Shown: one piece after another, positions 47,667-60,514 of the stretch
Layout of the letters: every line of letters begins with the position of its first letter
Position numbering within the stretch: position 1 is the stretch's first letter
Source of the DNA: Ustulina deusta
Taxonomy: Eukaryota > Ascomycota > Sordariomycetes > Xylariales > Xylariaceae
Direction: 5' to 3'
DNA length: 64,000 nucleotides
NCBI GenBank assembly: GCA_023159155.1
Contig: JAJNNX010000016.1
Location: forward strand, 868,001 to 932,000
Position numbers and translations under genes: made by a program
The notes under the pieces: generated by a model
The model's database searches: none
Seen by the model: only the letters and a program-made list of their open reading frames with translations
What the model was told of the DNA's origin: nothing

Positions 47667-50600
47667 ATGGCGAGCAAGGCAACGGCCAAAAGATCGGGAC
47701 AACTGGCGCACAACCTAAGGGGTGGCCCAGGGGGCAAGCGAGCGCGCGTTGCTGTCAATCCATACCGTCCCTACCGACATCGTGGAGTTCTCATTCCCTT
47801 CAATAATAGAGATGATAACAACCAGTGGTCATCCGATTCTAGAATTCAAGAAGAGGGGTTCATTTTCGTAGACTGTTTATCTCTCAACGTCTTTGTGGTA
47901 CAGTCTGTACAGACTGGAAGGATTTTCATTAATAAAGTAATGCGAGCGGGTATGCCATCTTTGCTCGTTTCGTCTTATAACATCTCTCGCAGAAGTAAAC
48001 TCGTTCGTCTGGGGATCTCTGTGGCCATATGTTTCCATGCTCGTGATATTCCGCGAGTACTAACTCCAGACTTGGCAGATAACCGTGAAGATCCGGATCT
48101 GGACTGTCGGAGGCCAGATGAGCAGGCTGAAGAGCTCCGAATATCGACCGCACCACAGGCCGAATACCGACTACCAGGAGCCCGCAGAGTAGGACGTATT
48201 CCGAGGACCTATTTCAGCGAGTTGGCTCTCTGGCAAGACATTGGCAATGGGACTTACTCGTTATATTTTGAGTGAGCAATGCATTTTCCTCCTCACATAA
48301 CGACATCGGCTGATTCGAACTTTGTAGCTACTACAACGGTGGTACTCTGGGCCAACTCGAGGAGCAGTACATCAGTAGACAACGGCCAATTCCCGAACAC
48401 TTCAGTGAGTGACAATGATTTCCTTTTCTTTTTGCACCATTTGACCGAAGCCGAGAAAATCTACGGCGTTTGGACAGTTCTTCGCTCAACTTTCTTAAGT
48501 ACCCCTCGATATTGTCATCTCGTTCACGCCAAGAAGTAATAGCTGACTGACTATAATTACCAAGTATGGCATGTGTTCTTAACACTCATTGAAGCTGTGA
48601 GGTACTTGCACACCGGATGCTTGCCCGGCGAGGACAACGAGCCTCATGGTTGGGTCCGTGAGTGAGCCCTGATACTGACCCCAGAGAGAAATGCAGAAGA
48701 GGTAATTGCTTACACTCATGATTAAAGCAATACATCATCGCGACATTGCTCCGAACAATATTTTCCTCCACTATGCCGAACGACCGGCCTCAGAAGTAGA
48801 GCCTCCAGAGGGTTTCCAAACAAACGCGTTTCCTGAGATCGTCCTCGGCGGCTTTGGGCATGGGGCTGTGGAGGGTGACGACGCGCGCAAAATCGGCTGG
48901 GGCCGTTGGAATGAAATTGGGGAGACAGCACCGTGGCAGGATACGTACGCGGTCTTTTCGACTATCAAGAGACTGTGTATGTGTCATATTGGGGAGGGAA
49001 TAATCGGGGATCGTCTTTTCGTCCCGGAGTGTTTGCCATGTAAGTGCTATCTCTAGAATATGGCCGTTGTCTTGTGCCGCAGCCCAAGGTGGGAGTCTAT
49101 TCTGGCCTCCTTGGTGGCAATCCCCATCGTGCCCTTGGTATACAAGAGGCTGTCAAGAAATCAGTTGGCTAACTACCGAGGACTCACATATTGCTAGGTA
49201 ACGAGATAAACGATTACATTCAGGGAGACGACATGCCATATTCTGCCGATCTACTTACACTGTTAGAAACATGGGAGTATGGGAATTGCGCAAACAGCAG
49301 CATTACAGAATCACAACTCAATGCAAACGGTGTTTCGATTCCGAATAGACAGCTTATACCAGACTTGAACGACATGGTTGATATGGCGCTACCACTGGCA
49401 AGGAGAGTTGTTCGACGGTACCGCAGGCCTGGAGGCGTTATGCCTGTAGATTGGTATCGGTGAGTGCCCTAAACCTCCGACCTTTTACACACCCGTAGCA
49501 TCGCCAAAAGCCAGGAGGTTTTCTACACAGAAATTCGATGATACCCCCCTCCTCCCCCCTCTTCCCCTTTTTCTTCTGGCTTGTACTGCCACCGTCGATA
49601 CGAAGAAAAGTGAGGGGGAAAAGAAAGACTCTTTCCAGTATCTTGAATCTGCCTTAATGCCCCGAACCATCGCACGCTCATCCGCTATTAGCCTATTATT
49701 ATGACCATGTCATGTGCTTGGACTCGGAAATCCCTATATGCTCTGGAATCTTTTCCCAACCCAACGCAAAGAGTGCTAACTACGGACTGTTACTAATCTA
49801 GACAACTTGACGTCTCTTGGACAAAACCAAAGAGCCTAATGCCGGTACGTCTTGTGTGCTTCATTTGCGCTTTTCGCATGTCTTGGAGTAACTATTGACC
49901 CTCTATGTTTCTAGTACGAATGGTGGCCATTACCAAACGACGATGAAGGTGAAAACATTGTCTATCAAATTATATATGGCGGTGATGAATTCGACAATGA
50001 TGACGATGTCTATGACGACGATGATAACCGCGATGACGGTAGCCAGTCTGAGAACGACAAGGACAGCGATGGCAAAGATATTGGCAAACAGGATAACAAC
50101 AGTCAGAGCGGCAAAAGTGAGAACAGCAATATTCAGATCACAGGCGGTAGCAAAGAGCGCAGCAGTAGTCCGGATAGTAAGAAGAAGGGCAGTGATACCA
50201 AGAGCAATAGCAGTCAGGGCATTAAGAACCAGGACGGCGATAACAAGCCCAGCGGTAGTCAAGATAGTAACAGCCAGGCTGGAAAAAGCCCAGGTGGCGA
50301 TGACCCAGACGATGATGGCATATCAGACGGCAGCCCAGTGAGCGATATCCCCGAGCACGAATGCCCGCAGCCGAACCTCGAAACCCACTTAGCGAAACTA
50401 CAGCCTCTCCTACGACTTGAAGAAGATTATCCCGACTTTCGAGAACCCTCTAGACTAGTAATGCTAGTATACGGACTACCCTCTATGTCTGAAATCCAAT
50501 ATTTCCCAGATCGGCCGGCCCCTGATCTCCCTGATTCGCCGCCCCCTTCGTCTTCAGATGGTGATGATGATGATACCAGCATAGCTTCCCCTTCAATAAT

Positions 50601-50922
50601 GGAGAGCAGCTCAACCCACCCGCCTACCTCGACTGAGTCGGGTAGCTCGTATGGTGCAACGGGGGGAAGAGGAGGGAGAGGAGGAAGGAGGGGAGGGCGT
50701 GGTGGGCGTGGTGGTCAGTCGGGAGGGGGAGACAATATGCCACCTCGACAAAACCCACTACGAGCGAACAGGTATACAGGATCATACAGCTATCGAAAAA
50801 ACGCACGGGCGGAAGACGTACGTATTATTAAGAATCCCTCACTTCTAGAGGCGGTAGCTGACCCCCAAACATCCAGACTCTTCTTGGTCGGGTATACAAC
50901 AAAGTCAGAGAAGGGAGATTAA
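47667..50922 (+). CDS. Protein kinase-like protein, predicted pseudokinase, with RGG tail
   Basis: Seven predicted exons (47667-48271, 48328-48404, 48565-48657, 48728-49039, 49198-49459, 49802-49844, 49915-50922) give 799 residues; every join keeps frame. The kinase-like domain shows a candidate ATP lysine K90 (RIFINKVM), LYFDYYNGGTL as hinge, HRD at 262-264 with N269 (HRDIAPNNIFL), and WQDTYAVFSTIKRL near its end. The DFG motif is GFG (300-302, in PEIVLGGFGHG), so the magnesium-binding aspartate is lost; GGC could arise from GAC by one A-to-G change. The glycine loop is also not evident. The tail has a long D/N/S/G/K-rich stretch and an RGG-type box (GRGGRGGRRGGRGGRGG). This resembles lineage-expanded fungal kinase-like proteins. 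Substrate binding or scaffolding without catalysis is inferred. Confidence 0.7.
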
Positions 50923-51066
50923 GCCACGGGAAGAAAAGGCCAAGCGCATTCCGTGGTAGGAAGAGCCGACGCCGTTCACCTGTGTTCGATACACGGTTCT
51001 CATCCTAGTCTTTCTTTTCTCTTACACCACTCATTGGATAGACACAGAAACTTGTCGTTCTTCGAT

Positions 51067-51090
51067 ATTTATTTATTTATTTATTTATTT
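51067..51090. repeat. Tetranucleotide microsatellite (ATTT)6
   Basis: Six exact ATTT units downstream of the kinase-like gene; simple repeat, no function implied. Confidence 0.9.
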
Positions 51091-53622
51091 AACATTAACG
51101 TGGGTGCTGTCCCTAGTTAGGGCTAACCACGTCTCCCAGAGCCATACATCGCAGGGTTATGGAGGGTTCTACATTATTATGTATTACATCTCAGTGCTGC
51201 TCACGTGCCTATCCACGCTATTGCAGGGTCTGGGTCTATCCAACCCGTCCTTGTTTCTCTCTTATGTTGATTATCTCGGGCATATTTTCATGAAGAAGTC
51301 GGTCTTCTCCACGAACGTTGCCCATTCCACGCTCTCGTCCCCTAGAAATGTTGAATATGCCGCCCTCGGTGTCCGAGTCGGCATCAGCCTGTGTTTCCGC
51401 AATCGTCCGCAGAAGAAGATATGCTGGGGGCTTTTCCTTTCCCCACAGCTGCAATGGTTGTTTGAGTTACTCTGAATAATCATCTCCCTGCATATATCTT
51501 GTTTTTTTTTTGTTTTTGTTTTTTTGGACAGGCAGTCTCACTCTTACAGGACAACTGTACTACCCCTAGCGTGCTCTTGTGACTTTTCAACCAGAGCAGG
51601 GGAGACTAGATACACGGATAGAGGAATACATCACCAAAACCTGTCGGTATCCTTCGATCCCTAGAGGTCTGTTATTGATAAGGGCCCGTTTGATTTTGCC
51701 ACGGCGTTTAGCAGTGACAGAATCGTACCATAGAGCATCGGGGGAGTTGAAGTTTCGCCCCTATCAAGCAGACCGCGAAGTCCTACGTTATGACTTGTGC
51801 TACGTGATTATCTAGTTATGCTGTGTCATTGTATAGGAGGTCATGTGGAAGCAACTTGTGTTGGCATGATAAACTAGTTGTTTCTTATTCCTCCAGCACC
51901 TATATTATTCCAAGCTCCCAGATTAGGGTATATTCCCGATTGGGTGTTTACTGCGCCGGGGACTCTCGGCATGATGGTGGAGTGGTAAAAACAAGTCCGT
52001 CGTCAGGGCTGCTCGGGTGCTTCTTTGGCGAATAGCATGTCCCACATCATCGCGGCGTAAACAATCCCTTACTGACAACTTTGTCCTTCGCGTCGCGTAC
52101 AAGGTGTGGGGAACTTCTCATTCCCCCTCTCCTTCAAGTCCCCATAGTCAGAGTTCCACGAAGGCACAAGGTCTGTGACAACTTGCGTCGGGTTAGACTC
52201 GGTCTATTTGGCGGTCTAATAGGTCCCTTTTTCAGAAGCGCCTTGCCTTTGTGCTGGCAGGGGTTTGACGATACTGTCTCGTGAGGGGCTCAGAGGTGAC
52301 CCAACTCCCAATACACAACCCTGCGCTGGCACACTTACAACCCTTATCCTTGACTCGCCGATCCCGATCCAAAATTACAATGGCCTAGTTTGGATAAACC
52401 AACGGCTGTCAATATTCGCAGAACAAGGATTAAGATAACACTTGATGTTTCAATGCTACGCCAGCAAGGCGTAGGTATTGGCCGTTTATCGCATGTTCCT
52501 TGTAAGTACTTGTCTATACATCGTGGTAGGCACCTTTGACAGTGAGACGGTGAAAATCTTTACTTATTTAATGTGTATTTTATTTTATTTTTTCTCTTGT
52601 GGATGGTGATAGTTATACTCGCTCGCCTATTCTAGCCACTTCAAATCCTATCCGAAGAACTAAGTTGTGGTTTCACAAGGTTAGGATTTCCTTTTAAACA
52701 GAAGATCGAATTCTGGCCCTCAGTCGCAACACAGTGCTTGCTTGAAAACCTGATGCTTCAATGTAACTCTGTACCTCATTGCAGATCAAAAAGTATCTTC
52801 AAGTCACTCGTTACTAACCTGAGCCACACCGGGGTACTTCTAGCGAACTTGGTAACTATACTACAAAAAGCATTAGCTACGGCGCTGGCGACGGCACAGA
52901 CCACGTGGCGGTTTTCTCGGCGTTGAGCGACGCTTCACGGGCTTCTTGACAGAACAGGTGACGAAATCGTAAGAAGCTGACATCATCGCAGCCTTCACTC
53001 TACGGCTTCTTTCCGTGATGTAGAGCGGCGTCGTTCTCGCTAAGCTACATCTATCGGCTAGGAGATTTGCCGTTTGAAACGAATTTGTGTCTCCGGGGAG
53101 AACTGTAAGCTCTGAAGCACAACATTCCTCACCAGGTCACACTCCGCTAAAGACACAGCGGCAGTTTCTTCCTCAACGTAGAGATAGGAATACACCAACG
53201 CAGGAATGTTGAGTATGTAGCACCGGCGCATAGACCGGCCGAGATTTCTCTTACTCTTCGGGCCTCCAGGTATGGTTGGACGACTGTTCTGACGGCCGAG
53301 TCTTCCTTCAAACGGTGGTCATGGGGGGAGACCTCTACGATCCTATTCGCTACGGCTCATCTTTGTTACCGCCTCATATTCTCGTATTGCAGATTCGAAA
53401 CTCCCTCATGGAATACCATGTAACTAATACATTGATCACTTGTGCAGTCCTGTACCTCCAGGCGAGCTTGGTCGTTTGAACCGGGCGTTTACACCGCCGG
53501 GCGAAAGCGAAATGTAACGAGCACGATAGCGCCCTGAGTAGCATTCATATTCCAGGGGCGAAGTGATCAACATCCCGCAAGTCGTGGCACCCGAGTTGTG
53601 ACAAGAGCTTTTGAGTAGCTCG

Positions 53623-54150
53623 ATGCACTATTCAGTCAAGTTGTCCAGGAGAACACGTCAGCGATCATCCGCGTACGACCCAGCAAGTACTTCGAAAAGG
53701 GTCACGGCGCTCACGACGAGAGCCACATACTCGCGCGTCACCACGGGTTCCCCTTGTTTCCTGTACGCTCGCTCGCAATCTGACCGCCCGTTTGTACCAG
53801 CTGGTGTGCGCCGTATTCGTAACATCTCTCTCGCTACTTCGACGTTACTTCGTGCAATACAGGCGGCTCCTGTGAGCCACCAGCGATGCCATGATCCGCA
53901 TTACGTGGTGTATCGAGAGAAGATTATAACTGCGGCGCGGCACAGAGGATTCCTCTTTCAACGCAATAGTGCGTCAGGGTGTAACCGGCCGGGAAACAGA
54001 GCAGCACCCGGGACCTTGCGCCGAAAGGGGGTAATTGCGCAGGAAGTTATCGACGAGAGCAACAAAACCCGATTAATAATCCCTTTAGCGAAAGCCGTGT
54101 ACCATCAATTCGCAGAAGAAGCAAGTGAGTTGGAGGTTAAACGCCATTGA
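53623..54150 (+). CDS. Unrecognised open reading frame, doubtful gene
   Basis: An uninterrupted 175-residue frame from ATG to TGA with no long frame on the opposite strand. The product is rich in R, S and T, basic, without membrane helices, signal peptide or motifs I know; the last third (GVIAQEVIDESNKTRLIIPL and on) looks more protein-like than the first. No flanking exons were found. It may be a lineage-specific gene, a fragment of a mobile element, or chance. Confidence 0.25.
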   Translation: MHYSVKLSRRTRQRSSAYDPASTSKRVTALTTRATYSRVTTGSPCFLYARSQSDRPFVPAGVRRIRNISLATSTLLRAIQAAPVSHQRCHDPHYVVYREKIITAARHRGFLFQRNSASGCNRPGNRAAPGTLRRKGVIAQEVIDESNKTRLIIPLAKAVYHQFAEEASELEVKRH

Positions 54151-55315
54151 TAGCTGGGGGGTATAAGACTGAATGTTAAGAGGCTCTGCGGGCAAATTAT
54201 ATGAGGGGAGTGTCAATGCAGCTTCATGCAGACAGGGATTAGGTCCACAATCGTGCAGAGTAGCATTCCGCAGCATGACATGTCCCTAGTGTGGCAGGGT
54301 GATCACGAACTTGATGTTTTCGTCATGATCCAGCTCCGTTTACACTGCTACCGGAGGTTAAAAAAAGAAAAACGACGGCTCATTTTTTCCATCACCTAAT
54401 CCCGCAGTTCAGTTAGAATGGCGAACTTGACGTAGCAACGCGATCCTCCAAGCTTCCCAGGTAAATCGCGCGGTTACCGATCTTCTGCTGGGGTGGTATC
54501 GATGTTCCTATCCATCTTGTATTAATTAATATAACACCATTACCCATGTATCAGCCAGGTAGGCACTTGTTCCGAGAACCCGGCTCGTGGCTATTGGGGT
54601 AGTTTATCACGCATCCTGCCGGCTAACCCTCGCGTTCGTTCTAATAATGCCAGTCATCTATGCAGGTATGCATGCGTCATATGACGTGTCAAGGTTCTCG
54701 ATCGATCATCTAGATTATGCATGTGATGGAGTCTTCAACCCCTGACCGGCTGCAATGCAACGGTATTGCTACCTATTTTTGACGTCTGCATTAATTATTG
54801 CCTATCATTAGAGGTATTCGGATTCGGAAGCGAAGTAAACAGCCAATAGATTCTTTTCTGAGCTTCGCTAAATAAACCACATATCTGGATTGCTTTAGAT
54901 TAGCGGAGAGGTCGAGATGTGACGAATGTATCGGTAATGATACCTACATACCCTAGGCACCCACGTTTTTTTGTTGATAATAGGGGAACCATTGAACAAT
55001 GAGTAATAATGACCTAGACTTTCGGTACTATTGATGTAACGTTGTCATGTATTTTCTAGACCGATTATTCTTTTGTCAATGGCGAAGGGGATGCCTTTTC
55101 GGCAGATCCAGATTATTTGAAACGAAATTAATGCTCCAGCACGGACAGTATCCGCTCTTTACATCCGCGCTTGGACTGAAGATGGTCTTGATGGAGGAAT
55201 CCCGTCTTCGTGATCTTCCTGTTATGGTTATCCAAGCGTATCGACTAATGCGCTGTCCCTCCCAGAAAAGACAAACAAAATCTTCCTGGGTTAAGCTGAC
55301 ACCGGAACTAGGTAG

Positions 55316-55432
55316 GTATCTTTTATTTTGTCAAGTGAATACCACCTAGGCGGATATAGGTATCGTCAGGGACTTGCCGTCAACAAAGACGTCGCATGGG
55401 CGACGACCGCGAAACTGATGGAAGAACATTGA
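55316..55432 (+). pseudogene. Possible Sel1-like repeat fragment
   Basis: The frame from about 55316 to the TGA at 55430-55432 encodes HLGGYRYRQGLAVNKDVAWA and continues to the stop. This fits one Sel1-like repeat (LGxxYxxGxGVxxDxxxAxxW pattern). An acceptor-like TAG precedes it. The upstream region is open only in other frames, so this is either a terminal exon of a small gene or a relic. Weak evidence. Confidence 0.25.
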
Positions 55433-55491
55433 ACAAGGACATGAGTCTGCGTATCTCGGATATTAAGACGCTTCATTGGCTCAAGCCGCGG

Positions 55492-55976
55492 TTATTTGTG
55501 AGATCTGGCCCAATCGATGATATAGGAGTCTAACGGGTACAGATACTTCCAGATTTCTGGTGAATGAATCTCTCCCAAGAGGGCAGGACTCTCTAATGAG
55601 TGGGGAATAGTAGAATGGGATCCTACATGGCAGATACATTTGGAACCAACGAACTGGCTATGCCACAGACGCGCTGTGACGTTTCCAAAGAGGTTGGGCG
55701 AGAAATTTATCCAAGGGCTAAAATCACGACCCTCAATATACCGCATTGCTGTCCCTCCAGCCAGAAGCGCTCATGTTGACTCGTACACATGAATTCACCC
55801 CACCTATCAGGCCATATGTGGATTCTGGCCGGCTCCTGACTAGATATTTCATTTTGCGGATGACCTTCCAGCGGGACGTAGGTAGAAAGGTGAAGGTCAA
55901 GACTTAGCTTAGGATACTGTGTGCGTCGGGTGGTCGCCCCAAAGGGGGAGAGACGATCTATAGCTGCCGGTGTCAC
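55492..55976 (-). pseudogene. Two overlapping frames suggesting a frameshifted gene remnant
   Basis: Frame A (55976-55707) and frame B (55746-55492) overlap by 40 bases on the minus strand. Both have protein-like composition with many W, H, P and Y residues (frame A includes RIHIWPDRWGEF; frame B includes GNVTARLWHSQFVGSKCICH). Frame A lacks an ATG; frame B begins with ATG. No intron of workable size joins them, so a frameshift in a decayed gene is suggested. The family is unrecognised. Confidence 0.25.
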
Positions 55977-58820
55977 CTTAAGGATAGATACAACCTAGAG
56001 TAGAGTATAGAGAGAGCGCTTAACTGTGATGATCTCCAGGAGCACAACCCCTTTAATGGCACTATATACCAGTGGTGCGGAAGACGCGCCACTGATGGCG
56101 AGTGCGCTTTCCACAGACACTACGATGGATACTAAGATGGATACTGGAGTGGTCCAAATGGGATACAGGCTGGCTCTCTTTCGATATACAGTGGAAATAA
56201 AGAAGGCAAGTCAATGCGGAGTGGGGGTATTGTTCTGGTATACCCCCCGATACTCAAGACCCGTGATGTATATTTCATTCCCCATTGTAGGTGAAGGTTT
56301 AGGCGGGGGTCTACCAGCCTACAGCAACTCCACACTCTAAATCCAAAAACCGGGCCGTAGATGTTGAAAATTGGTGAAGCATTGCCCTTTGAGAGAACTG
56401 AACTCTTGCTTAGCAAAATATAGGGGGTGACTCTCCCAGCTTCTCGGGGACACGAGTAATGAGATTACGGCGTAGTTTCGTGTAGGTAGTGCTAGTGACA
56501 GTGTCTGTCACCTACACTTTTCGCATCGTGGGTAATGGCGCCCGTATTTTGCACGACTACTTTGCTGAAAAGTCACTTCTACTACCGCTTCCACCACGGT
56601 GTCTCCTTAACCATTCCGACCTCAACATGAATTCTTTAAATCCAAGAGAATAATACCAAGGGATACGAGAAGGAAGCACTACGCATCTTTTGAAACAATC
56701 GCACTACTCCATGAGGAGAAGATAGAACAGGCAATGACAATATTTTGTGACTTCTCACGTCCCTGGGATCAATAGTGTCGGAGAGGACAGTGCCAGAGCC
56801 AGAGCCAGTCCCGGGAATTGGGATGAGGCGAGTAGATCTTGTCTTTTGTTTGCTTTTAGCCTTGCGATTCAGAGTCAAGGTGGTCTATGCGATGCTTACT
56901 GCCTTGCTGGAACGCACTATTCAAAACACGGCCGATTTGGATCATGGCCAGAGCTTTCGAAGTACTGATATCCATCGAGTAGGAAAAGTACAATTTCTAC
57001 TTCTGGAGTCAAGTACCTGAAGCCACAGTCGTCTTCCTATCATACCTCTATTAGAGCTAGGCGGAGCCTGAAGGTACTTGGCCCGCTCGTTGGTTTTCCA
57101 ACGCAAGGCACGGGATAGCTATCTGCCTTTGGTTTTACAATGAAACATGAGCAAATTCACGAGAAGAAAGCCGGGGGAGTGTATCCAGCGTAGTCGAGTG
57201 GGCAACTAGGCAAGAATACAGCAAGACAAGAGTCGTCCAGATACCCTTGTCATGCATGAGCATCATCCAGAGGTGGAAAAAAAAAAAACCTACAGGTCAC
57301 AACTGAGAGGATCTTCACTCGACGTCGCGCACGTAGTTACGAGACCAAAGATCTAAAGTTGGAGTAGAGTTAGCCACATTTTGCCTTAAATTTTAGCACC
57401 TCACTAACGCCGTCTTTAACTCTGCCCGAGTAGAGAAGATTTGAGACAAGAGTCAAAGCCACGCGTGAGGAAGGCTAAAAGACGGGAGATGAGTTGCCCA
57501 CGCGCTTCTGTTCCTGCTGCCCAATACCACGCACAGTCTACACTAGGTAACGCTAACAGCAGGCGCTAATGCCAACGGGCCAAGGCGGGAGCGAAGAATC
57601 CGTGGTCTTTTTTTTCTCTCGTCTTTCTCGTTTTCTCCACTCTCCATTCACTATTCCATCTTGAGAAATGGTACTTTTTGCTGTCTCATTCGTACTGGGA
57701 TTAGCTTGGTTTTGTTGAGTTGGTAACAGCTATTAATACTGTATCTATGGCTGCTCGCTGCCATGTGCACCAATAAGAACAACATCAATGACGCAAAACA
57801 AGCTTTGTGTGGTTGGATTCGTTCCCATTATCCAATTCCCTATTCATACCCCCTCTTTCTCTCTCCCTCTCTCTGTTCAAAGCCTTCTACTGTACATTAT
57901 TCGGTGTTATAGCTTCCCTAGCAACGTAATAGGGGCCAGGTGTGTATGTCTCGGTGTATGAAAACTTGCAACGATGTCCGTGTTGGTTATGATAGGATGA
58001 GAAGACCTAGATAGCAAGGTTTCCCAAGAGTGTGGAGTGGAGTACTCCGCTTGCTTTAGACGGATGGTTGCGTATAGGAGAAGGTGAGGAACAGGGCGTT
58101 GAAGCGTCTTCCTTTCCTGTCCCACCGCCACGTATCTTGTTTATCTCGTCCAGCGTACATGTGTATCGTTCGTCCCAGTGACAAAGACTGGTGTTTATGA
58201 AAGAATGAAAGAAAGGGAGGGCGGTAACGCATCCGGGATTACTGCCGAAGAAGATAGCTTCGCAAGCAGCGCTGCCAACCCACGGCCAGCCAAGCCTCCC
58301 GGCACTGCAGCCCACGACCAAGCATTTACACTCCTTACACTACCCCAGAACTTGATCGAGCAGCTCATTGCGTCGCCACCTGAAGCAGAAGAGGTGGTTA
58401 CAAACAAGGGGGAAAGACCACGAACGGGTGTTTACCTTCGCTCCCATTAGCTCTCCCGTTGTTCAACAATGCCTAAGTATTCACTGCCACCAGACAGACC
58501 AATGAAAACTCCCAGGAGGAGACACTGTAGACATGCCCCCGAGTACCCATAGGTATCCCAACTCGAAACAAAGGCCCCCCTCCGCCATTCTGGAATAGCA
58601 TGAAATATACACTGTACTGTCTGTCCATGGCCCTAGCCGCTCGTACGCATACATAGATACGGCACTAGCGTAGGTCCTGCCTCTCCCCGAAATTTCTTTT
58701 CAAATCCCGGACCCTAGACGCTGTTCGTGTAGTATAGATAGTTCCCATGTGCAGGGGCAAAAAAAAAAAAAGGATCAGCAGCAAGGATGGCCACATTCTC
58801 CACCCTCGCCAATCTGCGCC

Positions 58821-58858
58821 CAGACTGCCTACCCAGACTGCCTACCCAGACTGCCTAC
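58821..58858. repeat. 13-bp tandem repeat, about 2.9 copies
   Basis: CAGACTGCCTACC repeated head to tail, the third copy truncated by one base. No gene context. Confidence 0.9.
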
Positions 58859-60514
58859 GTCTCTGCATGCAACGCTAGGCCTGCCACGGCGGGTTGAATC
58901 GTCGTACATAGTAATACCCCAGTCTAGCCGCCTGGCCTCAGACCCGGGAGTCTGGCCATCTAACCAGGAGTCCTACTTTTCGCCCTCAACAGCACACTAC
59001 AGCACAGCACAGCGCGGCCGGCTGGCTCCCCTCGCGTAGACGGGCGGTATGAAGGGGCAATGAGGGGGTTGTTCTGGTGTGGTAGCGCGAGGTCACCCAA
59101 TGAGGTGACCTGCCGCGTAGGTTTTTTGCCTTGCTGGCTGTCCACCTGGACTTGATCGTGCTACCCCTTCTACACCACTGCCTGGCTCTCTTGAACCCCC
59201 CCCCTCCTCTTCCCCGCAGATCGATCATTTTCTTTCTCGCGATCGCGTCCGCACGACTTGTCAAGTGACCTGTTGTATAGATACTTGTCGTACCTTTCGC
59301 TATCCGCGGACTATACAAGCTCTGTGTAATGGTAAACACTATACAGATAAGCAAGGAAATATAGTACCTATAACGAAGAGAAGAGAAATGTTCATAAACG
59401 AGAGGCTGACAACTGCCCATTTAGATAAGCACCCTTGAATAATGTATCGAGTGTACATCCGCGTGAGTAAGGGGGTACTAGTTGGCTATTTACTTCAAGA
59501 CTACGAAGGTAAGGTTACATAAACACATCCTAATTATGAATCTCAAAAGTATGATTTCGGCACGGTAGGCGACCAGCTAGTCCACTCTAATCTAGCTACA
59601 CCTTGGGTAAATATGGGGCCGGTCGTCGGGCTAGGTACTGTGCTAGTGGTATGTAAGTGGGAGGTAGGTCCCGGGCCGGTGTCGAAATGTTGCACCGTTT
59701 AGTCCAGATGGGTTATCCTACCCAAGTTATAATAGCTTACAGCAAGAGCACAGAAAGGGATGCTAAACCGGTGAGTGCCAGCACAAGAAACCTGGTACGT
59801 GGATGGCTTCGCCCTCACCGTACTTTTTGAGTCTGTGTTGGCTCGTGTCCTATCACTCCCGTCCAAAGTACTCTCGGCGTTACTCTTGATTACATTCTAT
59901 ATGCTTGACCGAAGACAACGAGTACACACCATTCGTCACAATAGAACAAGGGAAAGAGGCGGCAAGACAGTTTCATCATCATGTTGATTCTGCGTAACTC
60001 AGCGTGCATTTGATATAGTAAGACCACCGTGTCGTACCAAGTCGCCAAGTTTCCCACTCATGGGTATTACCAACCACGCTGCCTAACTATGTATTCCGCT
60101 TTTAATATCATTTCGTAATCATTTCCCGTTTCACCTTCCAGACGTGAGTACATTTCATGGGGTTTTATCTGCCTCCGCCCTCTTGATGCTAATCTAACAA
60201 GGTTGAGGCCTGAGTGCAAGGAGGTATCTTTATGGAAAAAATGCGACGCGGAGCCGACTATGGTTGCAAAAGACGCCGGACGCATTGATATCCATCATTC
60301 TCCGAAATGTCGCTAGTAAGAAAACAAATGCTGGTATGGGAGACCGTAACACCACGCGTAACCCCCAAATCGAACCAAATCAAATAGGAAAATAGGCTTG
60401 ATACCCTGAAAAGAAATCCAGATTTTCTCTCATCCTTATGTACTGGACTAACAGATCGCACTCAACGGCCCGCTTCGTCTAGTCTGAGGTGAGATCGTCC
60501 CAAGATGGGATTGT

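Larger units (their letters stand above)
50923..60514. other. 9.6-kb gene-poor region with possible relics
   Basis: Nothing here is a confident gene. It holds an (ATTT)6 run, T-rich runs at 51499-51525, an unrecognised 176-codon frame at 53623-54150, a Sel1-like fragment near 55316-55432, a frameshifted open pair at 55492-55976, and a 13-bp tandem repeat at 58821. A minus-strand frame of 58 codons at about 53053-53229 (starting MRRCYILNIPALVYSY) looks protein-like but is unrecognised. Frames near 58178-58450 are likewise unplaced. A promoter-like T/C tract lies at 57607-57650 without a following gene. Confidence 0.45.

Noticed and set aside
49930..50262. Hydrophobic 110-codon antisense frame, apparently a multi-helix membrane protein
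   Set aside because: It is the complement of the D/N/S/G/K-rich repeat in exon 7 of the kinase-like gene; the hydrophobic codons are an artefact of that repeat.
51104..51475. 123-codon plus-strand frame and its antisense partner (51236-51454)
   Set aside because: Neither begins with a well-placed ATG or matches a family, and they overlap each other.
58986..59420. 144-codon minus-strand frame
   Set aside because: Crosses C-rich low-complexity DNA; no domain pattern and no supporting splice signals.
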